Of a stretch of 64,000 nucleotides of DNA, positions 29,371 through 43,800 are shown one piece after another. The stretch is from positions 11,307,759 through 11,371,758 of the forward strand of contig NC_135559.1 of the NCBI RefSeq assembly GCF_964340395.1, read 5' to 3'. The notes under the pieces are model-generated. The model had not been told where the DNA came from. It did no database searches and was given only the letters and a program-made list of their open reading frames with translations. The position numbers and the translations under genes are program-made. Source of the stretch: Glandiceps talaboti. Its lineage: Eukaryota > Hemichordata > Enteropneusta > Spengelidae. Numbering within the stretch: position 1 is the stretch's first letter; each line of letters starts with the position of its first letter.

Positions 29371-29582
29371 TGATGAATTAATTTATGTATTCCCCGAATT
29401 AATTTTATATATGTGCCGAATTAATTTTTATGTATGTGCCGAATTAATTTTAGTTATGTGCCAAATTATTTTTATTAATGTCGTGAAATAATTTTTTGTA
29501 TGTCCTGAATTAATTTTGTGTATGTCCCGAATTAATTCTATGTATGTGCCGAATTAATGTTGTGTATGTGTCGAATTAATTG
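29371..29582. repeat. Minisatellite, GAATTAAT unit, ~9 copies
   Basis: About nine degenerate copies of a 21-25 bp unit, TATGTGCCGAATTAATTTT, with variations at the GCC and at the spacer. Confidence 0.9.
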
Positions 29583-29794
29583 TGCAGCTCGCAGTGGTGC
29601 ATGGTGCTCGGCGGGTATACGGGTTGTCATTCGAGAAAGGAATCAAGGAGGATTCTGCCAATTTTTGCTCAAACTAAAATAAGTTGTTCGAGTTTTTCTG
29701 TCTCCCCTGAATTTAGGATCGACAGACGATACCCGGCCAAAAAGACAGTGAAAAAAATTGTATATACCAGTGATAATACTGTTCAGCCTCAGAG

Positions 29795-30630
29795 TCATGG
29801 TTGTTTCTGTCGAGTTTTTTCGTAAGATGCACGTTTGCGTAAACGTAATTTATACATGCAGCCCCGTCCTGCGCGACAGTAATGAACATGTTGGCGACAG
29901 CTCTCTGCTGTCACGTACAAACAAGAACAAATCTTATTGAAATAACTAAACTATTGGTGAATAATTATTTTAGATGATCGGACTTTTGATTTGAACGTTA
30001 TAGGAAGCTTGAATCAACATCACTCAATCGATCAATTTGTTGGGAAACCTGGAGCCCTGAAGCATGTAAAACTGCGAGACTTTCATTTGCAACAGGTGTC
30101 ATTTCATCGGTAATTACCGGATTCCTACACGTTATATTCCAACATGGCCAAGCTCGGAGCCATCGTGTAGGTGGATTTTGGTAAGGTCATCTCCATACAT
30201 AGTCTCTTCACATTAGTCTTAATCTGTTTTTCTCTTTTAATTTTCTCCTATACTCCGTGTACATTTTGGTAATATCGTCAAACATGGAGATATATTAAAG
30301 GGCAAACAAGTTCACGCCACTTGACTGGAAATTCATCGCGGCACCTTTGCTGACATGTAAGCTTGACCTTTAGTCCTCGAGTTTGTGGAAAATGTGTGTC
30401 AGAGAGTCAAAATGTATCTCATAAAAATTTGCTTGTCACAGCATATACTTTCTTTCTCTATTACCACCGAGGTTCCCGAGGACCAACCCATGAACAATCA
30501 TGATATGATTTTATTCAGACGTCCATTCACACCGAATACTAGTATATTATGGTAATGAACGTCTCATATGAATATCTGCACTAACAAAGTAGTAAAACCA
30601 GGAACTTCACTTTCTATATGATGACTTTAG
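29795..30630 (+). repeat. Dispersed repeat R1, copy 2, left part
   Basis: Homologous to 16625-17085 joined to 18060-18540. It is interrupted at 30631 by a terminal-inverted-repeat element and resumes at 32377. Confidence 0.85.
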
Positions 30631-30946
30631 GGACCGGACAGAATTTACGGCGGGGGGGGGGGACATGAAAAAAATGGGAGGCTTGAAGGGGGGGGGGGGC
30701 ATGAAAATTCTCATGGTTTGAAAGGGGCGCGCGCGAAATATTATGTCATTGAAAAAAATTGATATGTTAGATAATTTAGCATTGCATGAGATAGCACTTG
30801 ATATCGCCTTTAATATTGAATGTCTACACTTTCATTTATGTATTAAAATGGAAGTGTGTACGTTTGTATGTACCTATTTAGTGAAGCATAAAAACACTAC
30901 TCAAGATTAATTTGATACACCCTGAATTACTCTTATATACTCAAAG

Positions 30947-31336
<390 letters not shown>

Positions 31337-31393
31337 ATTGCTCTCTGCCACTGCGGTAGAGAGCACTGTCTTAGCAGATTGATACTCACCAAG

Positions 31394-31396
<3 letters not shown>

Positions 31397-31472
<76 letters not shown>

Positions 31473-31515
31473 ATATTTATATATTTATATTTATATATAT
31501 ATATATTTATTTAAT
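31397..31515. repeat. (TA)n tract
   Basis: TA dinucleotides with a few T or A interruptions. Confidence 0.9.
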
Positions 31516-32376
31516 TACAGATCCTGTGCTATATATATAATACAATTAATTAATTTAGATTAATTTAGATAGGTGTTTTATTTCTTTCCTTGACACTATT
31601 CTTGAGATTCACTCTCAGACTCACTAGAGTCTGAAGATGTGAGGCAAGACTTGTCTTTCTTTCTATCTAAAACCAGTCAGACCTCAGTGTGCATAAAATC
31701 CTTAGTTTGCTAGCACTTCATGACATCACAAATGTCTGACATTGGATAGTTATTGTGTTATGAGTATAAATAGATATTTGAATACACTATGTAGGTGATG
31801 TGATGTCCTTAGATACTCCCCACAAATGTCCCCACTACAGTTTTTCACAAATCACGCATGTGAATGTGTGTTTACTCTGTGTCTGTGTTTCTGTGTATGT
31901 ATCAGTGAATGACAGTTAAAACCACCACATCAAATGCCTTGGTATTAAGTGATGACTACTTATGGTGTCTAGTTGGGAAATAAACAAGATTATACCATAT
32001 GTGTATGATTACACTAGTGTATGGTCAAAATGTTTTATTTTGTTTTGTTTTCTAAAAAACTTCCTCTACAACTACTAAGTTGTTTGGGCTGAAATATAAT
32101 AGTAGTACCAAAAGAAATATTACAGTTGTGCTACAGTAACAAAAAAAATGTACTCTTTTTAGTTATTGTAGGGGGCAGGATATTGTGCACTATTTTTCTT
32201 TTCTTTTTTTTTTTTTTTTTTTGGGGGGGGGGCTTGTAATGTTTATATTTTTGAAAGGTGGGGGCTTTGAAATTTTGGTCACAGTGGATGGGGGGGGGCA
32301 GGAAAAAAACCAAGTCAGAGATAATTTCTCCCCAGCCCCCCCCCCCCCCCCCCCGCCGTAAATTCTGTCCGGTTCC

Positions 32377-32520
32377 TTAGAGAAATGGATTTGATCGAGC
32401 CATGATTGTAACGCAGCAGCAGTTGTAAGACAAAAGTTTGTCCGACATTGACATTACCTCATGCATAAAACATTAGATTACGTCATTTTTTCACATCATT
32501 GTTAAAACTACGCTAAAATG
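32377..32520 (+). repeat. Dispersed repeat R1, copy 2, right part
   Basis: Resumes the homology with 18535-18680 (AGCCATGATTGT, AAGTTTGTCCGAC, ATTAGATTACGTCATTTTTT) after the TIR element. Confidence 0.8.
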
Positions 32521-33170
32521 GAATGGTATCGCAACAACGGTTTGGGTCTCTAAGTGTTTGTTCGGAGCCGCGCCTTCCCACCGTAATATTACCCAAGGAC
32601 TGGGCCCACCCCACCCCATCCGATCGATGTGCCCTGTCTGCAGGCACAGGGCTACAACGAGTTCTGCTTGCAGACGGTACACGGCTATGACCACACCGTC
32701 CTGCGCTGCAAACAACAATGTAAAAAAAAATACTAAAATCAGTCCTATTTTATGCGAGTGCAGAAATGCACTCGCACCGTACCAATCACGGAATAATTCC
32801 ATTAATAATGATACAATATTACTTTTATTAGCAATCGATCGAATATGTTCCCATCATACATCTCTTTGACGATCATAGTAGCCGGATGTAAGATCGCAAA
32901 TAAAATCGAAACCGACTTTTTCCAAACGGCAAAAGTTACAAACGCCGCCATATTTGATAACACACTGCGTTCATCACATGGATCCAAGACGCACCCTTTT
33001 TAATTTAATCGACACTACTTTAATTAGTATGTCTTTGCTCATGATCGAATACGCGCCACTCACACTGAGTACTAGTACTATCTCTCTGGGTCAGCCGGGC
33101 TTAGTAATTCCCGATTTCCCAGCTACGTATATCGTTTTTAGTACTAAACTTACATATTATTACGACTTTT

Positions 33171-33172
<2 letters not shown>
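32521..33172. other. GC-richer non-coding segment, possible minus-strand start
   Basis: Holds short hairpins (e.g. TGCGAGTGCAGAAATGCACTCGCA, in halves TGCGAGTGCA and TGCACTCGCA near 32752). On the minus strand, AATATGGCGGC at 32944-32954 matches the YY1-type initiator/start motif. The frame that follows (MAAFVTFAVWKKS) has no supporting downstream exon, so a gene is not called. Confidence 0.3.

Positions 33173-33258
<86 letters not shown>
33173..33258. repeat. (TA)n microsatellite
   Basis: About 86 bp of uninterrupted TA dinucleotide. Confidence 0.95.
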
Positions 33259-33260
<2 letters not shown>

Positions 33261-34284
33261 GAATGTACGATAGATCTTGATCAACATTTTCATGAATTTT
33301 AAACAGAGTTTTTTTAGTCTTGAAAATTACCGTAGCAGAGGTCATGTCATGTTACAGGTCATTATCTAGTGCGGCACAGGAACATCGTAGTTTTCAGATT
33401 TTGCAAGCGAAATTTAAAAAATCAAAACAATACGCTTTTAGAAGATATTCAAAGGGTTCAAAATTTCAAAATTTATCGTAAGTAACGAAAAGATAAAAAT
33501 GTTGAACCAACGGATTGTGGGGGGTCCGAACCTGATATTGAAATCCGAATAACTATGAGACTTCCCATAGAAAAACAATGGCCGTGTTATTTGTATGATT
33601 AAGAAACTTCGCTAAGGTTCATTGTTTTTCAAATGTGCACCAATATGTCTGAAACTTCGTAAGTAGCACCCTAAAGGTGTTTTCTAAAAATCCTAAGGTT
33701 TTAGATTTTTGAATTTTTTTGAAGAATTATGTTGTATTGTAGTTGAAATGTTCAAAAAAAACCTCGCATACCAATGCAATGTAAGCCGCTACGCGGTACA
33801 TTTTACCATGTAAATAGTGTCCTTTAACTTCATTATTCTGTGAGTATTTTGCGTAATACAGACTGACTTAGCCTTTGCTTTCACAAAAAAATAATCTTTA
33901 ATTTTATCTAATGTTTGTTGTAAATAAGGCGAGAAATTTGAAATATTACGTAAATTTCACTCACAAAAATAAAGCTATTTACAGGTCAATGTTGTGTTGC
34001 GCGATCACATCACCACAGTCGGTGCGCTTGTTTGGGAAAGAAATCGATATTCTTTTCACTAAACTTTGCAACATTGTATAATCAGTCGATATTGCCTATA
34101 AATGCTTCGCGGAAAATCGAACAAAATTGACCTGTGTTGGGTGGAACGTTGTAAATTGTGCATCTGGAGGTGGTCTGAAATTGTGGGCGAACTTGAAGTT
34201 GAGATTTTGTGATTTTCGGTCATCCGATCGAACTTGGATTTTTGTAACCATGGCGAGGTAAAATTACTAAATAGACGATTTTAA
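33259..34284. other. Non-coding, nothing recognised
   Basis: Spacer without supported exons or repeats. Confidence 0.35.
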
Positions 34285-34286
34285 AA

Positions 34287-34515
34287 CCTAATGTCTGGCG
34301 CATTCTTTGATATTTTTGAGACAGTCAATTGACTAAAATGTATCAATTGGAATTCAGTTCTTGTCATGCCAGACGATAACATGTGGAAATATTAATTAGA
34401 TTTTCGTTGAGCCAGATGGGAACATTTACAACATCAAACTTTCAAAGAGATAATTTGTCTGACAAAACCTGTGGCAATGTTAGTGAGATTTTTGTCGAAC
34501 CAGGCGACGTTTTGT
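34287..34515 (+). repeat. Dispersed repeat R2, copy 2
   Basis: Partner of 20879-21120. The same order of GACTAAAATGTATCAATTG, CCAGACGATAAC, AATATTAATTAGATTTT and GTTAGTGAGATTTTTGTCG. About 700 bp upstream of gene B. Confidence 0.8.
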
Positions 34516-34977
34516 TTGTGATATCCGTTGTAATGATATAGCGAAGAGTATCGTACATGCGGGGCGTACATGTATCTTGTGTTAGAAAGTATTGATTCAC
34601 CATCGTGGGGAAACATTTTCAACATTTCACAATTCCCTTTACACTGGCAAGTATGACAATGTTAAGCTACGGCCTCTTTATACAAATTATTATTAGTATA
34701 GTGTATCCTTACACCAGAAAGAACATTTACTGATCCATGAAAAAAAATATGCACTCATGTCGACGACAATGTCACATTGTAAGAAAAATACTAAGATAGT
34801 ATAAGATAGTAAGATAGTTTACACTGCACTGTAACAAAATCTTTCTATTTGTTGAAGCAAAAGCACACGAATGAACGACAAACAGAAAACACAAACAAAG
34901 GCTGTAATCATGGAGGTAAAAGCAGACTGTAATCTACCGCTTTGGCGGTTTGCTTTGGCGGTTTGTAAACACATTCC

Positions 34978-34985
34978 TATATAAA
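34978..34985 (+). promoter_or_regulatory. TATA box candidate for gene B
   Basis: TATATAAA sits about 230 bp upstream of the gene B start codon, the best TATA match in the region. It follows a directly repeated CTTTGGCGGTTTG. Placement of the transcription start is inference. Confidence 0.3.
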
Positions 34986-35217
34986 TAAACACGAATCAGT
35001 TACCACATTTAGTAGTATTGTATCATCCACAATATAGATTAAAAAGAGATTAATACAGTAATCCTCTGAGACAGCAAGGCCCAACACAAGCCAACAAGTT
35101 TACAATAGCAGAGCCCACTGGAAAGATAAACAACGAGGCGGCCCGACACAAGCCCACTGATAGTTTTCACTCACTTAGCCGCAAGCAGTAAGTGTGCGCA
35201 ACGCTGTAACAACTAAC

Positions 35218-35361
35218 ATGGACCAATTTTGGAAATTTTGTTTTAACTTCAAAGAATTTGGAGTTTTTGTAGTCACCACTTCTGAGAGCGGGCGATTTTC
35301 ACAAGTACGATTTGGCAGAGTTTTGGACGTGATTGAAGGAGACATTGACGATGAAGTGAAG
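35218..35361 (+). CDS. Gene B exon 1
   Basis: 48 codons from the ATG to AAG|GTGAGT, phase 0. MDQFWKFCFNFKEFG, then VFVVTTSESGRFSQVRFG and VLDVIEGDIDDEVK. A GTG 24 nt upstream in frame was not chosen. Confidence 0.8.
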
Positions 35362-37775
35362 GTGAGTGAATATAGATGTTTCCATTACTCACGGACACCT
35401 TCAGTGTCTTGTCTGTTTTACTATATGTTTCATCACGGTCACCATGTTCACTGCGAGAGGAGTATTGATTGTATCACAAAACAAAACAAAAGACAACGAA
35501 CAGCGTTTGTTACGTTTATGAACGTTTGCGTTTTGATCTTGATGGGTTTTGTACATATAGTAATGAATGTATAACTTATAAGGTAGATAACTTGATAGGT
35601 GGGGACAATGTTTATAGTTCCCATTCAAGCATGTATGGTTCGACCATATTTCACTGTAACACTACGTAATTATTCATTTCATAGCTTGCCCTGATTGGTG
35701 AAGGTCATATCGAACAGTCTCTCATTAGTACCTTTTCCACAAAACTAGTATTGAATCAAATCTAGTTATCGCCTGATATTTCATATGAGAGGTATGATAA
35801 TCCTATAGTTCTGGAGAAAACAGCGAGAGTTGAGGGACGGTATCTGTCTCTGTGAACTTATATGTCCGAAAACTACGATAGTAAGTGTATGGAGATCACG
35901 TATTTTCAAATCGACATATGCGTCAGGACCTAAGAAAATAAGGGGAACCTTAGGCCTATAACGCCAATGTTTCGAAAAAGGGGTAGTCTTCCATAAACGA
36001 AAAAGAGAGACATTCTGCCATGGGACATGGGATAAAATAGAGGGGTGGCACTAGGAATGGTCAGTAATCTCGGCCACAGGCACTCCCACTCGTTTCCCGA
36101 GTGCCTGTGGTCAGGGAGTGCCTGTGGTCAAGATTACTGACACGACCCCATCCAGGAAGGGTATTCCTCCGTACGGCCGTATGCAAGTAGGAGAAATAAT
36201 GGACGATTTACTCCACAATGCTTACATGCACGACTAACTCCATACATGCCGTAATCAGCACGACTGTATACCTTGATTATTACAGATGAGTATGATCTGT
36301 TAATAATTTTCTCGTATATGATTGCCATGACATGTTATGAACTAAGCTTACTTTTTACAGGTAGTTTTTGGGCGTCGCACAGTAAACATGGAAGTCAACT
36401 CGTTCGTCATCGATGACATGGACAGATTCGCCTCACTAGCAATGATGAGAGGGAAACGGTTTTGCGAGGCGGCAATAAAGATAATCAGGGAAATACAAAG
36501 TGAACAGATGACACTAAGTCCAGGAGAAACAAAGACAAGGTATGACAATTACAAATGATTTTATGACTTCAGCCCCAAATGGTGGTGAGAGAGCGCCCCA
36601 ACGGCTACCTTGCATTTGCATATCATAATCATAAATATTAATTGTTATTAAAGGCGAGATTTAAAAAAAAAGTAATTATACTATTCAACGGAAAACCTAA
36701 ACCATCACATTGGGTGGGGGTCGATATTTTATTTTTTTTGCAATTCTTGAAAGGGATGTAAAAACAAACCATATAACATGTAAATTACAATGGCGTCAAC
36801 ATTTCAGGTTGAGTTTGTATAGAAATTATTCTGTCGTTTTAGAGTTATCTCTTGCAGTTTTTCTGCATAGAAATTGATTTTTTTTTACAGTTTGGACTGT
36901 TCATCAAGTTTTGTTGCTCCTCAAACCTTATGCACACACAAAATGTTAAGACTCACCAAATTAACCCCTTCTGTCACCTATACTGCAGTGGATGTATACA
37001 GTAAATTATGATATATTACAATAACATATCAAAATAACAGTTACTGAAATAACAGTCCAAACAAGGTGACTTGACATAGGATTTATCAAGTACAAAATAT
37101 ATCATAATACAGGGAGAGTACTAGCCAGACAATTTCCATCTTGATTTGTGAGAAAAGTTATCGCTGTGATTGCTACAATTGGCCAAAGCAACCATGACCA
37201 CAACTTTTGCAACAGTGAAATGGCAGTATATTTTGGTCAAATAACATCATCTGGTAAGCAAGTGACTAAACGTTCAAAAATTGCATGCAAATATCCCTAG
37301 CAACCACACCCATAGCAACAGCCAAACAGACATGTATTTCTCAAAGATAACAGGGATAGACAATTTAATAAACATTCAAAAATTGTATGTAATATGCCTA
37401 GCAACATGACCACTCCCATAGCAACACCCAAATAATCACAGATATCACAAAGATAGCAAATTGGTTGAATGGGCAAGAGGATAGTCATTTAGCAAATGAA
37501 CACCTATGTGTTAGCATGGACTAGCATATTGATAACATTTTTAAAAACTACAATTGTGCTACAGTGCCATTGAGGGTATTTTTTCTAGCCCGAATGTATA
37601 CTCTGTAATTATCATATACAAAAACACAAAACTGAGATAATAAATTTATTACACCCATCAGTAAAATTGACTTTGTATATTATGGGTACAGTATGCAATG
37701 CTAAAACTAATGCATTTGAAATGTTAAAGATAAAAAATGATTGTAATGTTTAATTTAAAACACTAAATGTATTTC

Positions 37776-37812
<37 letters not shown>

Positions 37813-40800
37813 ACTATTGAACCTTATTCTGTGCTAACATCTGTACACTTGTGCTCTACTACATCATCAATGCTATTTTTCATATATAGTTCTGGTCAGA
37901 TAATTGACAGTAATGATGAAGAAGAAGAAGAAGAAAGTTTAGATGAACCCTCTATACAGAATACACACGGCGATTTTTTGATGCTTGTAGACAAGTGGAG
38001 GAAAGAGTACTACGCTGTGCACAAACAAGATGATGAAGAGAAAGATCCACCACAACGAAATCAATTTTGGAATGGGTACTTTCTGTCGATGCTTGAAAAA
38101 CTACACTTCAAAAAAGGGAAATCTGAGGTCAGTCAAGTGTGTTACTTCAAATGAGTGCACACATTACACAATGTTCACAGACGATTTAATATCACTTTTT
38201 AGCACAACTGAACTGAGGTTCAGTAGTGCTATAGGCATCGCCCCGCATCTGTCTGTTTTGAAGTGTGTGTGAACAACTCTAAAATTGCTGGATCAAATGC
38301 AATGAAATTTGGTGGGTGCATTACATGGGGTGTCTAGTTGGAACATTGTTCCAATCGATTTTTTGGTCAAAAAACTTAAACTCCAAAAGTACTAGGCAGA
38401 TGAGTAAATTAAGATTTGTTCATGCCATGATGGCCCCATCAGTAACATGCAATTTAGATTAAAAAAGTTCTTCTTGTGTTATTGATGCAATAAAATCATT
38501 CAATCTTGCAAAAGGTTGCTTGGAAACACTTTTATAGCACAGCTGAATTATATTATAGATATTTTGGATTAAAAGATGTTCATTCATCATGCTACAGACA
38601 TGACAGATTTGGGCCACAAAGCGTGATTTTAAGTCAAAAGAATTTATACTATAAAAATACTGGGCAGATTGGTGTGGAATTTTATGAGAACAATTTCAGA
38701 GGTAATTAGATTACAAAATCTACAGGACATGATTATCCCATCAGTGATATGCAAATTTTAATTATTTGTAAAAATGTGAATTTTTGTCAAATATCTCTAA
38801 AAAAAACTTGGTGAGATGCTTTAAGGTTCGTTATTCTGCACATTTCTTAAAAACATTTTGACACAATTGGTCCTAGCAACCATGAGCACACCCTTACCAA
38901 CAACCAAATGGCAATATATTTTGGCCAAATAACAACATCATCTGATAGCAAGTGAGTGACTAAATATCCCTAGCAATGCCCATAGCAAAAGCCACATAGT
39001 TGTGTATTTCACAAAGATAACAACGGGGATTAATAGACAATTGAATAAATATTCAAAAAATTTAAGTAAATTTGACTAGCAACAAAACCAAGCCAATAAC
39101 AACAGCTAAATAATCAAATATAACTTGCGAAGATCACAGGAATTAATAGTCAATGAAAAAAAAATTACCAGTATGTATATAAATTTGCCTAGCAACAAGA
39201 CCACGCCCATAGCTACTGCCAACTATTCATGTATATTGCAAAGATAATATCAGAAATTCATACACAATTGAACAACATCATTAAAAAAATGTATGCAAAC
39301 ATATCTAGCAACATGATCACGCCCATAGCAACAGCCAAATGATAGCATATATCGTAAAGATAGCAACATGGTTGGATAGGCAATAATGAACACCTATTAT
39401 TAGCATGGACTAAATATATTAATAAACCTTTTTAAAAAACTGTACAGTTGTGCCACAGTGCCATTGGCAGTATTTTAAGAATGTTTACTCGCATTCTGAT
39501 TGTCTTTTAAATTCAATCCGATCTGCTCAGTTTTCAACTTTATTTTTTGAAATCACCATGCCATGAGCACACCCCTAAGAATGTTCACACCAGATTTCAG
39601 ACCAATCTGTCTGGTAGTAAGTAGGAGAAGTATAATTTTCAAGATGACACCATTATCATTTGCCCATGTGAAGGTGCACATAACAAATTATTCAATATAG
39701 AACTTTCACAGTGGTAATTCTACAATTGTAGTACAACAATAATGAAGTTCAATAATTCATACTATTGAAAGCATGGTATAGTAAACCACAGACAAAAAAG
39801 CTACTAGCAACTCAAAGGTGTTTTCTCATTAATGTTTATAAGAAAGAAATTTTGTAAAGTGTACTTTGATAAATTAAAAAAAAATTCTAGCCACCATTGA
39901 TGCTCATTTTAAATTTCCATAAAATTATGAAGGATGAGGATGGTTTAAATAGGTGTATGGCAACAGAATTGAAAGTGAAATGCTCCAAATATAACCTATC
40001 AAAGACATTTTACTACCATTACGGGAGTTATTTAGAAATGCCTGTGATCAGAACATCATCTTATCAGTGGCAGCCAATGAAATTGGCTTTGAAGGTGCCG
40101 AAAAAGTCTACTTCTAATCACTATCAAACCGACTAAAATTGATACAAAAACAACAGCGAGTCTCTCTGATGTAGGTCTTGATATGGCAACTCTCTTGTCT
40201 ACAAAGCTTATACTCGAATTGTATGACTAACTTTCACATAACAAACTGTAAGCGAGTTGCGTGAACGTACATCAGAGGGATATGGTCTTGTTTTTGTATC
40301 AATGTTTGTTGGTTTGATAGTGGTTAAAAGTAGACCTTATTCAGCATCTTCAAAGCCAAATTCATTGCCAACAACTGATAAAACGACGTTCTGATCACAG
40401 GCTTCTCTAAATAACTCCTGAAATGGTAGTAAAGCGAAGAAGTGACATGTACTAATAGTTTTTCATATGCATTCTCTGCAGGTTAAGCTATCAAATTATG
40501 TCTCGCATAATTACGCAATTCAAATGGAGACAAGAAGTTACAAATTATTAAAGCAAATTGATCAAATGTACTTAAACAGAGAAATTGTTGGACAACAAAG
40601 TAAAAAACAAATGGAGCAAACTATTGTTGAGCATGTTCGTGGTCAGAGGAAGGAAGTGGTTTTTTCCATGCTTCAAAAGCTGGCTAATAAGGAGATTTGT
40701 GTTCAAGAATTCAAGAAACAATGCAAGGAAATAAGGAAAATGGTAAGTAAATGATTTAAACCTATAAAAATTGAAAAGCATTCAAGGCAACAACAAACAC

Positions 40801-43800
40801 ATATGCAAATTAGGGCTAACACTTTTAATGTAAATAGCAAATACCTTATTGGGCATAAATGTCAAATTGATGTTTCAATGAGGTCCTGTCAGTGTCAGTT
40901 GTCAGATTATTTAAATAATTGTAGCACATACTTAAATAGTATCGCAAATATAATAACAGTTTATGCAATGTATCTTTTTCATGGAGTAACATTCCCTGTA
41001 ACATTTCACCATTGTTTAGGTCACACACAGGTAACCTGTTAGAAGAGTAAGAGCAAAGTATTATGTAAACAGTAATGGCAAAAGTAAATGTACAGTGGAT
41101 AGCTCGATTTTGAAAAGGAATAAAGTTATGTGTGGTTTGTTTTATGTAATTATAGGAAAGACCACCAAACAGAGAAGAATACATACAGTTGACAGAAGAA
41201 TTAGAGCACTGGAAAGACAGAGCAAAAGTTGCAGAAAAGAAATGTGCATCCATGGAACAAAAGATTACAAGTTTAAAAAGGGAGTTCAAGGTGAATTGAC
41301 AATTTAATCATCATGTTACAAGTATGCAATGAGTGAGCAAGTATAAAAAAAAGTTTCTGGACAAATGTCTTAAGTGTTGTGAAAACAAATGGCATTATGA
41401 ATATAATTCTTAGCAAACTCCATTGTTTTACTATTTATGGCATTTACTGTTCTTTTTATTGAATACTTTTGAGTAACTATGTATATGGGACATTTAATTT
41501 GCTTGTTCATGATTGGCTCTGCAGTTATGTTCACAAGTATGGGGGTTACTTGTAGCACAATCGAACTGAGGTTCAGTACTGATATTGGTGTGTGTAGAGG
41601 ATGGACAGAAAAAATATGAACAAATGATCACAACAAATAAACAAAAAAACACAAATGTTGAAAGTACAGGAAGTTAAACGGGAATCGCAAACAAACATCA
41701 TTATTACTTTTCACAGTTTTGAAACAAATCAATTTGCAAGAAAATTTATGGTTTTCATGACATTAAAACAATGATGCTTTCCAGGATAAAACAACAGAGC
41801 AAGAGGTTGAAATTCAGACTGAAGGTGGAAATAAGGATGCAAGAGTATGTAGTTGTAACGATGGTGATGAAGAAGAGGTAAGATGAACATGAAATTTAAA
41901 CTTTTATATGAAAGACAAATGTCAGATTAAGATTGAGATATTGGTGTGGTAATAATCGGATCAGTATAGATCATTGTAGCATTACAAAGGACTACTGAGA
42001 ATAACTATTCCCTCATCAACAAAATAGTTATGAATTCAGTCATCCAAACATATGTTTAATAGATGATATATTGGATATTGTTTTACTGAAAAGCTGTGTT
42101 AATAAATTTGAATGTGCCCAGTAACACTTCACAACAATGCCAGATCTTGGTCTGTCTTTCTTGGTCTATGTGAAAACATGTGATGTACTAAAGGATTATG
42201 AAAGGAACTCTCAAAAAAATCTATTCATGTATAGGGGTGGGGATGAGAGTGATGGTTGATTGATCAAGAGAATAAACTCCAACAGATGGCTTGATGAATC
42301 ATTACTTTTTGAGATATACCGTTTTTATTAATGTCTTCTTATTTTTAGGTGAGAAGAATATGTTGGAAGAGAAATCAAAATCCTAAAGGTAAAATGTTGA
42401 GCCAATAGCTTATATACTTATTAGATAGTAGTCCTGACCCCAGAGTGTTGTTGTAATACCACATACAGCTGTCTTTTTTTGCATGAAAAGTCCTAAAATA
42501 ACTGTGTTGGTTTACAGGACTGTGATACACCGACCAGACAAATTAGCAGCAGTAGAAAATCCTGCTCTTTTATCAATTCAGTGATAATAGAAATATGGAA
42601 TTAAAATGAAAAGTTTGGATATTTAAATTTATATACTGAAAAATATGTCAGAAAAAAAATAATTCTGTAAATGTAAAGACAATTTACAATATGTGCTCAC
42701 ATTACATATTTCATATACATTTCTGCAGAGTCAAATGGAATACAGAAGAAAATGAAGATTAATGAAAGTAAAAATGTAAGTAAATATAGAAATATTGAAT
42801 AAATGATTACAAGATAAGACAACAAAATATAAACTGATGTCTTGGAGGAGTAATGCTGTTCCTTTGTCTGTTGTTATCATTATGTATAAAAGTTAAGGTA
42901 CTGCATTAAAAACATTAATTATACAAATAACTCAATGAAATTGAGCAGGACAGACAATGACAACGCGAGTTCATTGTGGATAACTCACTGTGCAAACAAT
43001 TATGATCAAGTTTTAACCACGTTTCATTATAATCATGTGTAATTTAAGTGAAGTAACATGGGGACATGTTAAGTGACTCTCTAGAACTCACTCTACAAGG
43101 CGATGACTATTTCCTGGACTTGTGTTATTTCCTGGACTTGCATAGCAAGCTATTATGACTTTTTATAAATCATGCACCATTCACTTTTGAATTCCCTTGA
43201 GCTGAAACAGTTGGCACTATGTTTGTATTTATGTTTTTTGAGCAAAGATAGAATTTGACCAAAACTGTTATCATGTCTACACAAAATATCAAGACATTTG
43301 GTCAAGCGGTTTAGAGTTTAAGTATTCCACACACAAACACACCACACACTATGCCAAACGCACTACTAAACCTTAGAAGTTAAATTATGATAGAGGTCAG
43401 TATGGTCCATTAATGTTTATTGTAATAATATCCTTTCATATTGACACACTATACAAAGGTTTATACAAACAAACAGCATATATAATTGAAATCATTAATG
43501 CAGAAATCATTTCACATCGTTATTTCATATACAGGAAAAGACAATGAAGAGTTCCAGAAGTGAACAGAAAAGGAATCAAACTGTAAGTTTTGAGGATCAT
43601 GCAACAATAATAACAAATGATGCAATATTAGTATTTAAAGTGTATGTAAATAGGTTTCCAAAGTTTCCAACTTTTTGCCTGTAGTTTTTATAGGTGATTA
43701 AATTTTTGGAAATTGCATCACAGCTGGAACATGATCACGGCATCCATATTTTTTTAACCATGTCTGAACGTTGTGTGGTAGGGGAATGTCAACGATTGAG

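Noticed and set aside
29371-29582. Possible CRISPR-like array of ~22-bp units
   Set aside because: Units are contiguous and degenerate with no unique spacers; it is a minisatellite in a eukaryotic genome.
32491-32869. Overlapping ~100-codon frames on both strands
   Set aside because: The Cys/Ala/Arg-rich composition follows local GC content; no motif or splice support.
32802-32987. Minus frame beginning at an ATGGCGGC start motif
   Set aside because: The motif is suggestive, but no donor or downstream exon supports a gene.
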